Positions 16,066-24,637 of a stretch of DNA of 64,000 nucleotides are shown here, piece by piece; the first letter of the stretch is position 1; every line of letters begins with the position of its first letter. This DNA is from Poriferisodalis sp965205175 (GTDB lineage Bacteria > Actinomycetota > Acidimicrobiia > Acidimicrobiales > Poriferisodalaceae). Under the pieces are notes generated by a model. That model saw nothing but the letters and a program-made list of their open reading frames with translations. It ran no database searches and was not told where the DNA came from. The translations under genes were made by a program, and so were the position numbers. Where the stretch lies: the NCBI RefSeq assembly GCF_965205175.1, contig NZ_OZ242038.1, forward strand, positions 2,728,001 through 2,792,000, given 5' to 3'.

Positions 16066-16693
16066 GCAACGCATAGCCGCTTCCTCCGTCCGCGCACCGT
16101 TTCGCATCGCGGCGTTTGCCGTCGCATGTGCTGCTGCGTTCGGCGGCTGCGGCTTCGCCGATCACGCTGAGCCGGCAACCTTCGATGCCGCGTCACCTGC
16201 TTTCGTTCCGAACGTGTCCGACACCGTTGCTCATGCCGTAGAACCTGCGCTGGAGGCCAACGCCACGGTGCTCAGCGTGATCGACGGCGACACCATCGAG
16301 GCAGACCTCGGCGGACTTCGCAAGTTGGTGCGGCTCATCGGCATCGACACACCGGAGAAGACCGGCGGCTTCCTGGCTGCCGAGTGCGGCGGCGATGCGG
16401 CTACTCGGCGCACGTCCGAACTTCTGCCGCCCGGCACCCCCGTGCTATTGCAGCGCGACATCGAGCTGATCGACCGCTACGACCGACTGCTGGCCTACGT
16501 CTACCGAGCCGACGACGGCCTGTTCGTGAACCTCTACCTCGTGCTCGACGGTTACGCGGCGACCATGCACGTCGAGCCCAATACCGAGCACAAAGCCGTG
16601 CTCGACAGCGCCGAAGCCGAGGCGCGTGCCGCCCGCCGAGGCATCTGGGCGGACTGCGGCGGGCCCAACCGGCAGCTCGAACCCGCCCGTTAG
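15974..16693 (+). CDS. Thermonuclease-family lipoprotein
   Basis: SNase-like secreted nuclease. The core spans VLSVIDGDTIEADLGG, LVRLIGIDTPEKTGGF and DRYDRLLAYVYRADDGLFVN, which retains the Arg/Glu catalytic pattern (R in VRLIG, E in TPEK region, R in YDRLL). It ends RAARRGIWADCGGP. A lipoprotein signal (FAVACAAAFGGC) precedes the core. No ATG, GTG or TTG lies in frame between 15974 and the signal peptide, so the start is either ATG 15974, overlapping the thiolase by 92 bp, or a non-canonical codon near 16065. It probably cuts extracellular nucleic acid. Confidence 0.8.
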   Translation: MSCTELTRTRRWSPCAAGAGWGPAPSSSDSEQRIAASSVRAPFRIAAFAVACAAAFGGCGFADHAEPATFDAASPAFVPNVSDTVAHAVEPALEANATVLSVIDGDTIEADLGGLRKLVRLIGIDTPEKTGGFLAAECGGDAATRRTSELLPPGTPVLLQRDIELIDRYDRLLAYVYRADDGLFVNLYLVLDGYAATMHVEPNTEHKAVLDSAEAEARAARRGIWADCGGPNRQLEPAR

Positions 16694-16702
16694 CGTGTGG
16701 GC

Positions 16703-17548
16703 GTGGCACCGCTGCCGCAGCGGCTCGGTTACGGCCCCGACGACAGGCTGCTGATCATCAGCGCAGCCGGGCTCGGCGGATCGCACGCCATGAACGAAGG
16801 CGTGTACGCCGCTTTGCGCGACGGCTTGGCCACCACCGGCACGCTGCTCGTGCCGTGCCCGTGGGCGCGCGAGGCTGCAGCCAGATTCCGGGGCGAGGAC
16901 ATCGGCGTCGCGCTCACACTGAACGCCGAATTTGCGCTGTACCGATGGGGACCGGTCACCTACGCCCCGTCGTTGCTCGACGGCAACGGCGGCATGCCCG
17001 CCACGGTGACCGACGTGTGGGACCACGCCGACCTCGACGAGGTCCGGCGCGAGTGCCGTGTGCAGATCGAGCGAGCAATCCTGTGGGGCTTCGATGTGAC
17101 GCATCTCGACAGCCATCTCGACGTGCTCAGCGTCCGCCCGGAATTCTTCGACGTGTACTTGGAACTCGCAGTCGAGTTCGGGCTGCCCGTGCGGCTGATC
17201 TCCTCCGACGCACGACGCCAGCTGGGGTTCCCCGCTGAAGAGCTGGTCACCTCCGCCGGCGTGGCGACCCCTGATCGCGTGGTGCGCATTCCGCCTGGGA
17301 CCATCGGGCGCTACCGGCGCATCGAGGCACTGCTGGACTCGCTCGAACCGGGGCTGACCGAGCTGCAGCTCCAGCCTGCGGCTGACCTGCCGGAGCTGCG
17401 GTCGCTGACGGCCGAATGGGGCTCGCGGGTGGAGGACTTGCTCCACCTGCGGGACAACGCCGAGCTGCGAGCTCACATCGAACGCAGCGGGATCCGGCTG
17501 GTGGGCTATCGCGAGCTGCGGGAAATGCAGCGCTCGGGCACCGGCTAG
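16703..17548 (+). CDS. YdjC/ChbG-family protein lacking key metal ligands
   Basis: A 281-aa protein clearly related to the YdjC-like carbohydrate deacetylases (YGPDDRLLIISAAGLGGS, CPWAREAAARFRGEDIGVALTLNAE, RWGPVTYAPSLLDGNGG, VWDHADLDEVRREC, THLDSHLDVLSVRPEFFD). Family enzymes have Asp-Asp where this one has Ala21-Ala22, and GVHL where this one has GVAL (Ala70); His134 of HLDSH is kept. Deacetylase activity is therefore unlikely. It begins 9 bp after the nuclease stop; GTG 16697 is an alternative start. Confidence 0.85.
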   Translation: MAPLPQRLGYGPDDRLLIISAAGLGGSHAMNEGVYAALRDGLATTGTLLVPCPWAREAAARFRGEDIGVALTLNAEFALYRWGPVTYAPSLLDGNGGMPATVTDVWDHADLDEVRRECRVQIERAILWGFDVTHLDSHLDVLSVRPEFFDVYLELAVEFGLPVRLISSDARRQLGFPAEELVTSAGVATPDRVVRIPPGTIGRYRRIEALLDSLEPGLTELQLQPAADLPELRSLTAEWGSRVEDLLHLRDNAELRAHIERSGIRLVGYRELREMQRSGTG

Positions 17549-17577
17549 TCGGACCCTGCGGCGACGTCAGTACAGCG

Positions 17578-17931
17578 TCAGTTTGGGGCCGCGAGCGAGC
17601 CAGCCGCCCGCCATGCCGGCAACAACTGCAGCCAGAGCGCCATGTCGCCAGAAACCTTGAGGTCGCCGGCCATGTAGTGGCGCGCCGGATCGCCGCCGCC
17701 GCAGACCACTTCCGCGGCGAGGCGCCACGGTGCCTCCAAGGTCAGATCAGCACCGCGGGTGGCGCCTGCCTTTGCCGAGGTCACCACGCCGGCTTCGAAG
17801 ATCAACGTGACAGCGGCGTTGCCGTCTGGTCCCCCAACTGCCTTGAGCACGACCGTGCCGGACACCCCGGCGAGGGCGCCATCGCGGCCGGCGGCCCATT
17901 GCGCCAAGTACTCCTCGTCGAGGAAGTCCAC
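17578..17931 (-). CDS. SCP2-type sterol-carrier domain protein
   Basis: A 117-aa single-domain protein of the SCP-2 sterol-transfer family. It opens MDFLDEEYLAQW, with central VTLIFEAGVVTSAKAG, ADLTLEAPWRLAAEVVCGG and ARHYMAGDLKVSGDMALWLQLLP. It may bind hydrophobic ligands such as acyl chains or sterols in the cytoplasm. It starts (GTG) 12 bp after the Mca-like gene on the same strand and is probably cotranscribed with it. Confidence 0.75.
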   Translation of the reverse strand: MDFLDEEYLAQWAAGRDGALAGVSGTVVLKAVGGPDGNAAVTLIFEAGVVTSAKAGATRGADLTLEAPWRLAAEVVCGGGDPARHYMAGDLKVSGDMALWLQLLPAWRAAGSLAAPN

Positions 17932-17943
17932 CTGCCCGGTCCC

Positions 17944-18831
17944 CTAGACGCTGAGCCCGGAACTGAGCGGTCCAGAGGTGCGCAGGCCCGCGAAGAGATC
18001 ATGCTCCATCTGCTCGGTCGAGATACGCGACTCAAGCAGCATGAATTCCTCGTAGGGATGGACGGTGTCGGCGACGTCGTCGGACAAGCCGAACCAGAAC
18101 GGCGAGTCCGGGTCGACTTGGGTGGCATGGGCGAGCAGCGCCTTGCGCCGCACCGCATTGTCGACCTCGATGACCGCAGTGATGCGGTCGTCCCGACCCG
18201 GCCTGCCCAGCCACTTCTCATCGAACGGAGACTCCAAGCCCAAGTCCAGGAATGCCTGATGGGTGAGCTGCATGCGCTTGTGCGACCAGACCGGCGCGTA
18301 CATCTTCATCGGCGTGAACGGCGGACCGCACTCCGGTCGCCAAGCCGCCTCGCCGGCATGAGCGAACGCCGGCACGCAGATGGCGGTCACCTGCAGATGA
18401 TCGGGGTGGGGGTAGCGGGACTGCACGAGCGGGTAGGTCAAGATCACCTGCGGACGCACTCGGCGGATCACCGTCACCAACCGGGCGACTGCTTCGTCAA
18501 GGTCAGCGTTGGCAAAGGCGTCAGCGCGCGAGTTGGCCTCGGCGTCGGGCATGCCAGAGTCCCGGTAGCCCAACATCACCACCTCGTCGTAGCCGATGAC
18601 TGCCGCAGAGGCGTCGAGTTCCGCGCGCCGGACCTCCTCAAGGTTCTGGCTCACCTCGGGCCGGTCCATCGCCGGGTTCAAGATGTCACCCTCCTCGCCT
18701 CCAGTGCAGCACACCAGCGTGGTGCGGATGCCTTCGTCGGCGTATCGGCGGATGGTGCCTGCCCCCTTCGACGCCTCGTCGTCGGGGTGGGCATGCACTG
18801 CGAGGATAGACAGTCCCGTGTCTTGCGACAT
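17944..18831 (-). CDS. mca: Mycothiol S-conjugate amidase (LmbE family)
   Basis: A 295-aa zinc amidase that splits mycothiol-toxin conjugates. The zinc motif is AHPDDEAS (14-21), then TTLVCCTGGEEGDILNP, YDEVVMLGYRDSGMPD, TYPLVQSRYPHPDHLQV and a DDRITAVIEVD region. The YRDSGM loop and overall length favour Mca over the GlcNAc-Ins deacetylase MshB. It implies a mycothiol-producing actinobacterium. The small SCP2 protein follows in the same direction. Confidence 0.88.
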   Translation of the reverse strand: MSQDTGLSILAVHAHPDDEASKGAGTIRRYADEGIRTTLVCCTGGEEGDILNPAMDRPEVSQNLEEVRRAELDASAAVIGYDEVVMLGYRDSGMPDAEANSRADAFANADLDEAVARLVTVIRRVRPQVILTYPLVQSRYPHPDHLQVTAICVPAFAHAGEAAWRPECGPPFTPMKMYAPVWSHKRMQLTHQAFLDLGLESPFDEKWLGRPGRDDRITAVIEVDNAVRRKALLAHATQVDPDSPFWFGLSDDVADTVHPYEEFMLLESRISTEQMEHDLFAGLRTSGPLSSGLSV

Positions 18832-18913
18832 CGGCGGTCAAGCTAGCGGGGCCGGCCAGAACTCCTCGGCCAGAGCTGCTCGTGGGTGCGCAGCGTCGCT
18901 CCAAGGACGCCGA

Positions 18914-20179
18914 CTACGGACTCGACGGCTTTGCGGCCGGAGTCAGCTGCACGCGTCCGGTTTCCTCGTCGATCTGCATGAAGTAGCCGCAGACAGCCGC
19001 GAGCCGGTCGCGCCCCTCCTCGGGACCCGACGCCAGCAGCTCGTCGCCGACTTGGAGGCGCACCGTGCGAGTCGGGTTGTAGACGTAGCTGGCGGCGCGG
19101 CGAATGGCCAGCACGTGGTACCCGGGGTCCACCGCCAGCCCGAGCGACCCCAGGGTCGAGCCGTCGGCTCGCGACTCAGGCGCTACCGGAACCTGCACGA
19201 CGACATCTTCGGTGTCGCCGAGCGCGAGCGCCAGCACCGGGTGAATGTCCTCGTCTTCCAAGATGAGCGACGTGATGTTGCGGGCCTGGTCCCCGATGTC
19301 CTCAGCCGCCTCTGCCACGTGCAGCAGTCCGCGCAGCGCCGCCGGATCGGCCTGGGCTGGGTCGGCACCCTCTGCCGCGGCACGCAGCACCCACGTCTGC
19401 ATGGACACCTTCATGCCTTCGAGCAGCTCGTGCATGGAACGCACCTCGCGAGCCAGCGACAGGTCACGCAGCACAAGCGCCGAATAGGCCAGCCCGATCG
19501 CTGCCTCAGAGAGGTTCTTCATCTCGACCAGCGTGTCCACGGCCCGGTCGAGATCGTTCGGGGCCTGCGACTCGTCGGGCTCGGGCGGGTGCCAGCGCTC
19601 CATCGCTGCCAGCTCCCGCAGCCGAACGATGCCTGCCGGGTCGCCGCGCATGAACAGCACGTCGCCCGGCTCCACGATGCTGTCTCCGCCGACGTCGGTC
19701 AGCCAGTGACGGCCCCGCTGGACGGCCACGACACGCATGCCGACCGCCACCGGCAATTCCATGTCGCGCAGCGGCCGATTCGCGAGGTGGCTGCCCTTCG
19801 CCACGACCAGCCGGTGCGAGACTTCGGCTGCTTGGGCCAGATCCACGATGAGCGCCCGGGGAATGCCCAAGTGCTGCAGCACGATCTTGGAGATGTCCAC
19901 CGCAGCGTTGGCGATCTGCTCGATCGACGACACCACCTGCAGCACCGAACTCATGCCGTCCACCTCACGCGGATGGCGCACGGCCAGCATCGCCAGCGAG
20001 CGCATTTCATGCACGAGCGCCGACATGTCACCTTCGAGGCCCAGGACGGCGTCGGCCATGCCCTCGTCGTCGAAGTACAGCGCCGCATAGGCCAGATCGA
20101 CCATGAGCTCGGAGGCGTCCTTGGCCTCGGAGAGCATGGACTTCAGGTTGCGCGGCTTGTCTTCAGGATCTGATCGCAT
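18914..20179 (-). CDS. Duplicated PhoU-TrkA_C cytoplasmic protein, probable transporter regulator
   Basis: A 421-aa soluble protein built from two PhoU-TrkA_C halves. Half one is a helical PhoU-like bundle (LKSMLSEAKDASELMVDLAYAAL) followed by a TrkA_C/RCK_C module (LPVAVGMRVVAVQRG, IVEPGDVLFMRGDPAGI). Half two repeats this: LDRAVDTLVEMKNLSEAAIGLAYSAL, then YHVLAIRRAASYVYNP and LQVGDELLASGPEEG. TrkA_C domains bind small ligands that gate cation channels. The next gene is an MgtE/SLC41-like transporter on the same strand, so this protein probably controls it. Confidence 0.85.
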   Translation of the reverse strand: MRSDPEDKPRNLKSMLSEAKDASELMVDLAYAALYFDDEGMADAVLGLEGDMSALVHEMRSLAMLAVRHPREVDGMSSVLQVVSSIEQIANAAVDISKIVLQHLGIPRALIVDLAQAAEVSHRLVVAKGSHLANRPLRDMELPVAVGMRVVAVQRGRHWLTDVGGDSIVEPGDVLFMRGDPAGIVRLRELAAMERWHPPEPDESQAPNDLDRAVDTLVEMKNLSEAAIGLAYSALVLRDLSLAREVRSMHELLEGMKVSMQTWVLRAAAEGADPAQADPAALRGLLHVAEAAEDIGDQARNITSLILEDEDIHPVLALALGDTEDVVVQVPVAPESRADGSTLGSLGLAVDPGYHVLAIRRAASYVYNPTRTVRLQVGDELLASGPEEGRDRLAAVCGYFMQIDEETGRVQLTPAAKPSSP

Positions 20180-20310
20180 TGCAGGTCGTCAGCGAGCGAC
20201 GCGACGGGCGCCGTTCGGCTCGGGGAGCGCGTGGCATCGCCGCGTCCAGCGTAGGCACGGTGACGCGGCGGGCCGGGACAAATTCACCACCGGCGATCGC
20301 ACCGCGTCGG

Positions 20311-21570
20311 TCACGACAGTCCCACCCAGCCGATTGCCAGCACCAGCGCCGCAGCGCCGGCAAGGTCAACGGTGCTGTTCACGAGCGGGATGCCGATGGT
20401 GTCGGGGTCCACGCCGACCCGCGTTGCAGCCACGGTGCCGTAGTAGGCGATGAACACAGCCAAGGCCGTCGCAATCATTCCGCCGACCAGCGAGATGGCC
20501 ACGAGCCGGAGCGGACCTGGTGTCGACAGCGAGAACGCCGCCGCCGCAACGTGCGCGAGCACGCCGTTGAGCAAGCACACCGGCGCCGTCAAGACGAACG
20601 CGAAGGAGATGTCGAACCGTGCACCTCGCTGCGGCAGCGCTCGAGGTTCGATCACGCCGAGATGCAGCTTGCTCGCCAGCCGGCCCGACAAGATGCACCC
20701 GATGGCGCCCGCGGCTGCTAGGCATGCCGGCACCAGGATCAGCACGGCCCGCTTGTCGATGAAGTCCTCCAAGCGATGTTCGATCACGACACCTGCGACG
20801 ATGAGCACGAAGCCGCCGACGCACAGCACCGGCATCGACTCGCGCAAGATCGCCCAGAGCTGATCCAGGCCTGATCGCCACGCCCAAACAGTCGCGGCTG
20901 CAGCACCGATGGTGCTTACCGCTGCGAGGACTGGCGTGAGCGCGGTGATGCCGACCAGGTAGCTCGCCAGGAACAGCGCCGGGAGCGTGACGACATCGCC
21001 GACGGCCGAGATGACCGGAGCGCTGACGTTGTCGAGATCCCAGCCTCGGCGCGTCGACATCGTCGCCAGACCGAGGGTCACCATCAACACGACCACCGAT
21101 GCCAACTCGGCGCCCACGACTGACACCACGATGAGGTCGGCGACGCCGATGATGCCCGAGAGCCCGAAGACTGGCGCCAGCACCTTGGTCATCACACCGA
21201 GCACGACGGCAGTGACGAGCGTCAGCACCGCAGCCGCGATGACGTTCTGGCCCACGATCGTGTCGCGACGGGCAGTCGCCCGAAACGTGCCCGCGTGAAT
21301 GGTGGTGGCGAGACGACTGCCGAGCGCGCCGAAGATGTCGCCCCGCATGCCGATTGCGGCAGGAACGAGCACCAGCAGACCCGGCATGCGCTCAAGCGTG
21401 CCGGTGACGGCCGCGAGCAGCACTCCTGCTGCAGTGGCCGTCACGCTGCTGACAGCCAGCGCCGAGAGGCTCTGACGCGCACCGATGACATCGGGGCCCA
21501 GCAGACCCCGCAGAAAGCCCAGCGGGTGCAACCTGACGGCGGGTCGATGCAGCGTGCGCTCCGACGACAT
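20311..21570 (-). CDS. MgtE/SLC41-type divalent cation transporter
   Basis: A 419-aa integral membrane protein with about ten hydrophobic segments and two tandem MgtE-fold halves: GLLVLVPAAIGMRGDIFGALGSRL in half one and AVLILVPACLAAAGAIGCILSGRL in half two, both showing the MgtE 'P-x-x-x-x-x-G' pattern. The halves lack the cytoplasmic N and CBS domains of bacterial MgtE, as in eukaryotic SLC41. The upstream PhoU-TrkA_C protein (131 bp away) is probably the missing regulatory domain in a separate chain. Mg2+ is the likely substrate. ATG 21570 was selected; the frame stays open upstream. Confidence 0.83.
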   Translation of the reverse strand: MSSERTLHRPAVRLHPLGFLRGLLGPDVIGARQSLSALAVSSVTATAAGVLLAAVTGTLERMPGLLVLVPAAIGMRGDIFGALGSRLATTIHAGTFRATARRDTIVGQNVIAAAVLTLVTAVVLGVMTKVLAPVFGLSGIIGVADLIVVSVVGAELASVVVLMVTLGLATMSTRRGWDLDNVSAPVISAVGDVVTLPALFLASYLVGITALTPVLAAVSTIGAAAATVWAWRSGLDQLWAILRESMPVLCVGGFVLIVAGVVIEHRLEDFIDKRAVLILVPACLAAAGAIGCILSGRLASKLHLGVIEPRALPQRGARFDISFAFVLTAPVCLLNGVLAHVAAAAFSLSTPGPLRLVAISLVGGMIATALAVFIAYYGTVAATRVGVDPDTIGIPLVNSTVDLAGAAALVLAIGWVGLS

Positions 21571-21635
21571 CTTGCGGACCGCTCCGACGCGCCGCTTGCG
21601 GGCAGGTCGGGGGTTCAACGCATGTGCGCCTGTTG

Positions 21636-22295
21636 TCAGGCAGCCGATTCGAGCAGCGCGCTGAACAGCGCCGCAAGATCCTGCGGGGCCACGCTGCCTG
21701 CGTGTCGCAGCGCCACCGCTCCGTCCGCATCCACGGCAACGAGATACGGCACCGATGCCAATCCGAATGCCTCGACCGCGGACCCTCGTGTCGTGTCGGC
21801 AACGACGGGATGCGCCCAGCCTTCGTCGCGCAGCCACTGCGCGGGCGGATGGTTGCCGCGCGAGGGGTCTTCGAGCACCGAGAGCGCGTAGAAGTCCACG
21901 CCGGCGGGCAGCTCGTTCGTCGCCAGCCACTCGGTGAGCGCGGTGACCTCGGCCTGGCAGTGCGGGCACCAGTGAGCGTAAAACGCCACCACCAGCGGAC
22001 GCCCTTGAGCTTCGATGCGCACTTCGGCACCGGTGAGCAGGTCGGTGCCGAGCACCACCGGGGCAGCACGACCGATCGCGGCGTCGTTCGGGGATTGCGC
22101 GAACAACGGCAGCGCCCTGCCCGACACTTGCGTGGGACCCGCGGGCGCGTCTTCCGTGGTCATCGACACAGCGGCGCTCGTTGCCGTCGTTGCGGCCGCG
22201 GCGCCAGTCGCAGCGGACCCCGAAGGTTCGCCGCCGCACCCCACAGCCAGCAGCATCCAGAGCAGGGCGCACACGCCGAATGCGACTCGTCTCAC
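21636..22295 (-). CDS. Thioredoxin-like (TlpA) lipoprotein
   Basis: A 219-aa exported thiol-disulfide protein. The signal peptide MRRVAFGVCALLWMLLAVGC has lipobox LAVGC, then an Ala/Thr linker. The thioredoxin fold carries VVAFYAHWCPHCQAEVTAL (CPHC redox pair) and the cis-Pro segment GLASVPYLVAVDADG. GTG 22295 has TAGCCT 8 nt upstream, which fits a leaderless start; an ATG at 22346 is less likely. It probably maintains cysteine redox state outside the membrane. Confidence 0.88.
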   Translation of the reverse strand: MRRVAFGVCALLWMLLAVGCGGEPSGSAATGAAAATTATSAAVSMTTEDAPAGPTQVSGRALPLFAQSPNDAAIGRAAPVVLGTDLLTGAEVRIEAQGRPLVVAFYAHWCPHCQAEVTALTEWLATNELPAGVDFYALSVLEDPSRGNHPPAQWLRDEGWAHPVVADTTRGSAVEAFGLASVPYLVAVDADGAVALRHAGSVAPQDLAALFSALLESAA

Positions 22296-22386
22296 AATGC
22301 TCAAGGCTAGGCACGACCCGGCCCGGCACCAGAAGGCACCAGCCATGCCCCTGAATGCGCGGCAGGCGTGATGGCAGACTTGGCCT

Positions 22387-23424
22387 GTGGAGACCCGTCA
22401 GCTCGAAACGACACCCGGTTTCGTCATCTTCGACCTGCCCGGCGCCCAGCACTACGTCGGAGAGGCGCGGCTGGGCAGCCGTCTGATCCCCGGCAATGCG
22501 ACGATGCTGGCCCGGCACACCACCTACATCTTCGCGATGCTGGAACAGCAGCGCAGCGGTGCCAGCATCGGCCTGAGATCCGACGCCGCCGATGCCGCCG
22601 CCGCCGTCGAGGCACTGGCAGCCGAACTGGCCGTCGATTTCTCCAGCGGTCGGCTGTCGACCAGCCCGGGCCTGCGACTCGATGCAGAGCTGTTGGCACC
22701 CGTGCTGGCCCACGATCAGCGCAATCTCATCGGCAACGACGACCGCGACGGCATCTCGTTCAATGACGAACTCGTCGGCGTCGGCGCTGCTGCAGCAGCA
22801 GCCGGCCTGCTCGGCGACCTCGAAGGCAAGCGGGTGGCGATCGAAGGATTCGGACCCGCCGGACTCGGCATCGCGCGCGAAACGGCTGCGGCGGGAGCGG
22901 TCGTCGCCCGGATCGCGACCGCCAAGGGCTGTGCCAACGGAAGGTTCGACCCCGTGACACTCGCAGACGCGTGGGCATCGGCCGCAGAACGTTGCGTGGA
23001 GGCACTGTCGGGCGATGACGGGCCCGAGCAGCAATGGAAGATCTGGGCAGACGATGTGGACGTGGTCTTCTGCGGGTCGAAGCCCGGCGCGATGTCCGGA
23101 GAGGGGGCGTCGGTGGCCGCCTCAGTGCCGGTGGTCGCCTACAGCGCGGCCGCGGTGTCGTCCAAGGCCTTGGCGGTGCTGCGCGCCGCAGGCACTCCGG
23201 TCGCTGCCGACTTCGTGGCCGCCGCGGGGCCGGCGTTGTGCTGGTGGGCGGATGAGGCACTCACCCACGGCGACCTGCGTTCGGCCGTGACCGAGACCGT
23301 CGACGCAGCCATGTCCGAGACTGTCCGCCACGACGACGGCCCGTTCATGGCCGCCTGCTACCGAGCCGAGTCGTTTCTGCGGACATGGCAGGACGAGCTG
23401 CCATTCGGCCGACCGCTGGGCTGA
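22387..23424 (+). CDS. Rossmann-fold protein related to Glu/Leu/Phe/Val dehydrogenases
   Basis: A 345-aa protein. The clearest region is NDELVGVGAAAAAAGLLGDLEGKRVAIEGFGPAGLGIARETAAAGA, which is the NAD-binding part of amino-acid dehydrogenases (quoted elsewhere as GFGPAGLG). Later it has DVVFCGSKPGAMSGEGAS and GTPVAADFVAAAGPAL. The N-terminal 120 residues keep only a trace of the catalytic domain (RNLIGNDDRDG), so substrate and even activity are uncertain. GTG 22387 follows CAGACT by 6 nt. Confidence 0.65.
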   Translation: METRQLETTPGFVIFDLPGAQHYVGEARLGSRLIPGNATMLARHTTYIFAMLEQQRSGASIGLRSDAADAAAAVEALAAELAVDFSSGRLSTSPGLRLDAELLAPVLAHDQRNLIGNDDRDGISFNDELVGVGAAAAAAGLLGDLEGKRVAIEGFGPAGLGIARETAAAGAVVARIATAKGCANGRFDPVTLADAWASAAERCVEALSGDDGPEQQWKIWADDVDVVFCGSKPGAMSGEGASVAASVPVVAYSAAAVSSKALAVLRAAGTPVAADFVAAAGPALCWWADEALTHGDLRSAVTETVDAAMSETVRHDDGPFMAACYRAESFLRTWQDELPFGRPLG

Positions 23425-23494
23425 CCGCCGCGTCCGGCGCGGGTCGCTCAGGTCGCGCTCAGCGAACGCAGCGACTGGCCACTGAGTCCGCTGG

Positions 23495-24637
23495 TTACTG
23501 CTGCTGCTGTTGCTGGTGCTGGTGTGCCGCCTGCTGGGTGGGCACCTCGGGCGCAGCGTTCACTGCGACGCGCGTCTGCCTGCGGATCGGCTCAGTGACC
23601 ATCGAGACCGGCGCCGAGGGCTGAGCGATGATCACCTCGGCGTCCACTTTGGCCTCAGCCGTGCCGTTGAACACCCCGCGTACCGGCGGCACGTCGTGGT
23701 AGTCGCGTCCGTGGCCGATCACCACATGCCGCTCGCCGACCGATCCGCCGTTCGTCGGGTCCAGCCCAAGCCATCCGGATCCGGGCACGGCAGCCTCGAT
23801 CCAGGCATGCGTCTGCACCGAGATTGCCGTCGGGTCGGCAGACTTTGGACGTCGAGCCGCCGACTGGTCCCCGACAGCTGCGCCAGACTCGGCTCTAGCG
23901 TCGCCGCCTGCACCGGCGGTCGCTCGTTCGCGGCCCGAGCGCAGGTCTCCGTCTGGTCGTTCGCCGGCAAGTCGCGCGTCGTGTGGTTCGGTGTCGTGTG
24001 ATCCTTCGTCGAGCCGGGTCTCGTCCAAGGCGAACAGGTATCCCGAGACGTAGCGGGCCGGTACACCGATGCACCGCAGCATGCCCACCGCGAGATGCGC
24101 GAAGTCCTGACACACTCCTGCGCCCCCGTCGATCAGCTCCTCCAACGTCACGCCGATCGCGGTGGATCCGCGCCTGTAGGAGAGCACGGTGGGCACCGCC
24201 CGGACGACAGCGAGCACCTGCTCGTACACATCGTCGGCAGCGTCGCGGACCGCCCATGACGCCACTTCGTCGACCAGGTCTCCCCACTGCACGTGCTGCG
24301 ACGGCGTCAAGTACTCGAAGTGCTGGTTGATGAACGTCTGCTCACGCAGCCGTTCGCCAGTCACCGGCACGTGAGCGGCCGCAGTCGTTGCTGTCTCCAC
24401 CGATGCTTCTGCCACCACCAGCAGGTCGTCGTGCGGCGAGCGAATGCCCAGATGGTCAACGGTGGTGCCGAAGTAGTCGCGGGTCTGCAGCACACGGGTC
24501 GCCGGCGTCGTCGTCAGCCGATACGACAGCACCTGTTGACGCACATCGTCGAGGGGCCGCACCCGGACCTCGTTCTGCGACTCCGCGACCGGCGCAGAGT
24601 ACGTGAAGTGCAGCCGGTAGGCGATGTCCAGCCTCAT
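23495..24637 (-). CDS. Transglutaminase-like protease with poly-Gln tail
   Basis: A 380-aa protein with an N-terminal beta domain (LDIAYRLHFTYSAPVAES...) and a transglutaminase core with the full triad: Cys in GGAGVCQDFAHLAVG, His in VQTHAWIEAAVPG and Asp in WLGLDPTNG. About 65 charged residues (DETRLDEGSH ... RRPKSAD) are inserted between Cys and His. The protein ends in HQHQQQQQQ. It overlaps the alpha-E gene by 4 bp (ATGA) and is the last gene of the ATP-grasp operon; it probably cuts or transfers peptides made by its partners. Confidence 0.88.
   Translation of the reverse strand: MRLDIAYRLHFTYSAPVAESQNEVRVRPLDDVRQQVLSYRLTTTPATRVLQTRDYFGTTVDHLGIRSPHDDLLVVAEASVETATTAAAHVPVTGERLREQTFINQHFEYLTPSQHVQWGDLVDEVASWAVRDAADDVYEQVLAVVRAVPTVLSYRRGSTAIGVTLEELIDGGAGVCQDFAHLAVGMLRCIGVPARYVSGYLFALDETRLDEGSHDTEPHDARLAGERPDGDLRSGRERATAGAGGDARAESGAAVGDQSAARRPKSADPTAISVQTHAWIEAAVPGSGWLGLDPTNGGSVGERHVVIGHGRDYHDVPPVRGVFNGTAEAKVDAEVIIAQPSAPVSMVTEPIRRQTRVAVNAAPEVPTQQAAHQHQQQQQQ

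Noticed and set aside
21571..23034. Long upstream extension of the MgtE-like frame (907 codons in total)
   Set aside because: It crosses the thioredoxin-like gene in another frame and the dehydrogenase-like gene antisense; the transporter's family N-terminus is at ATG 21570.
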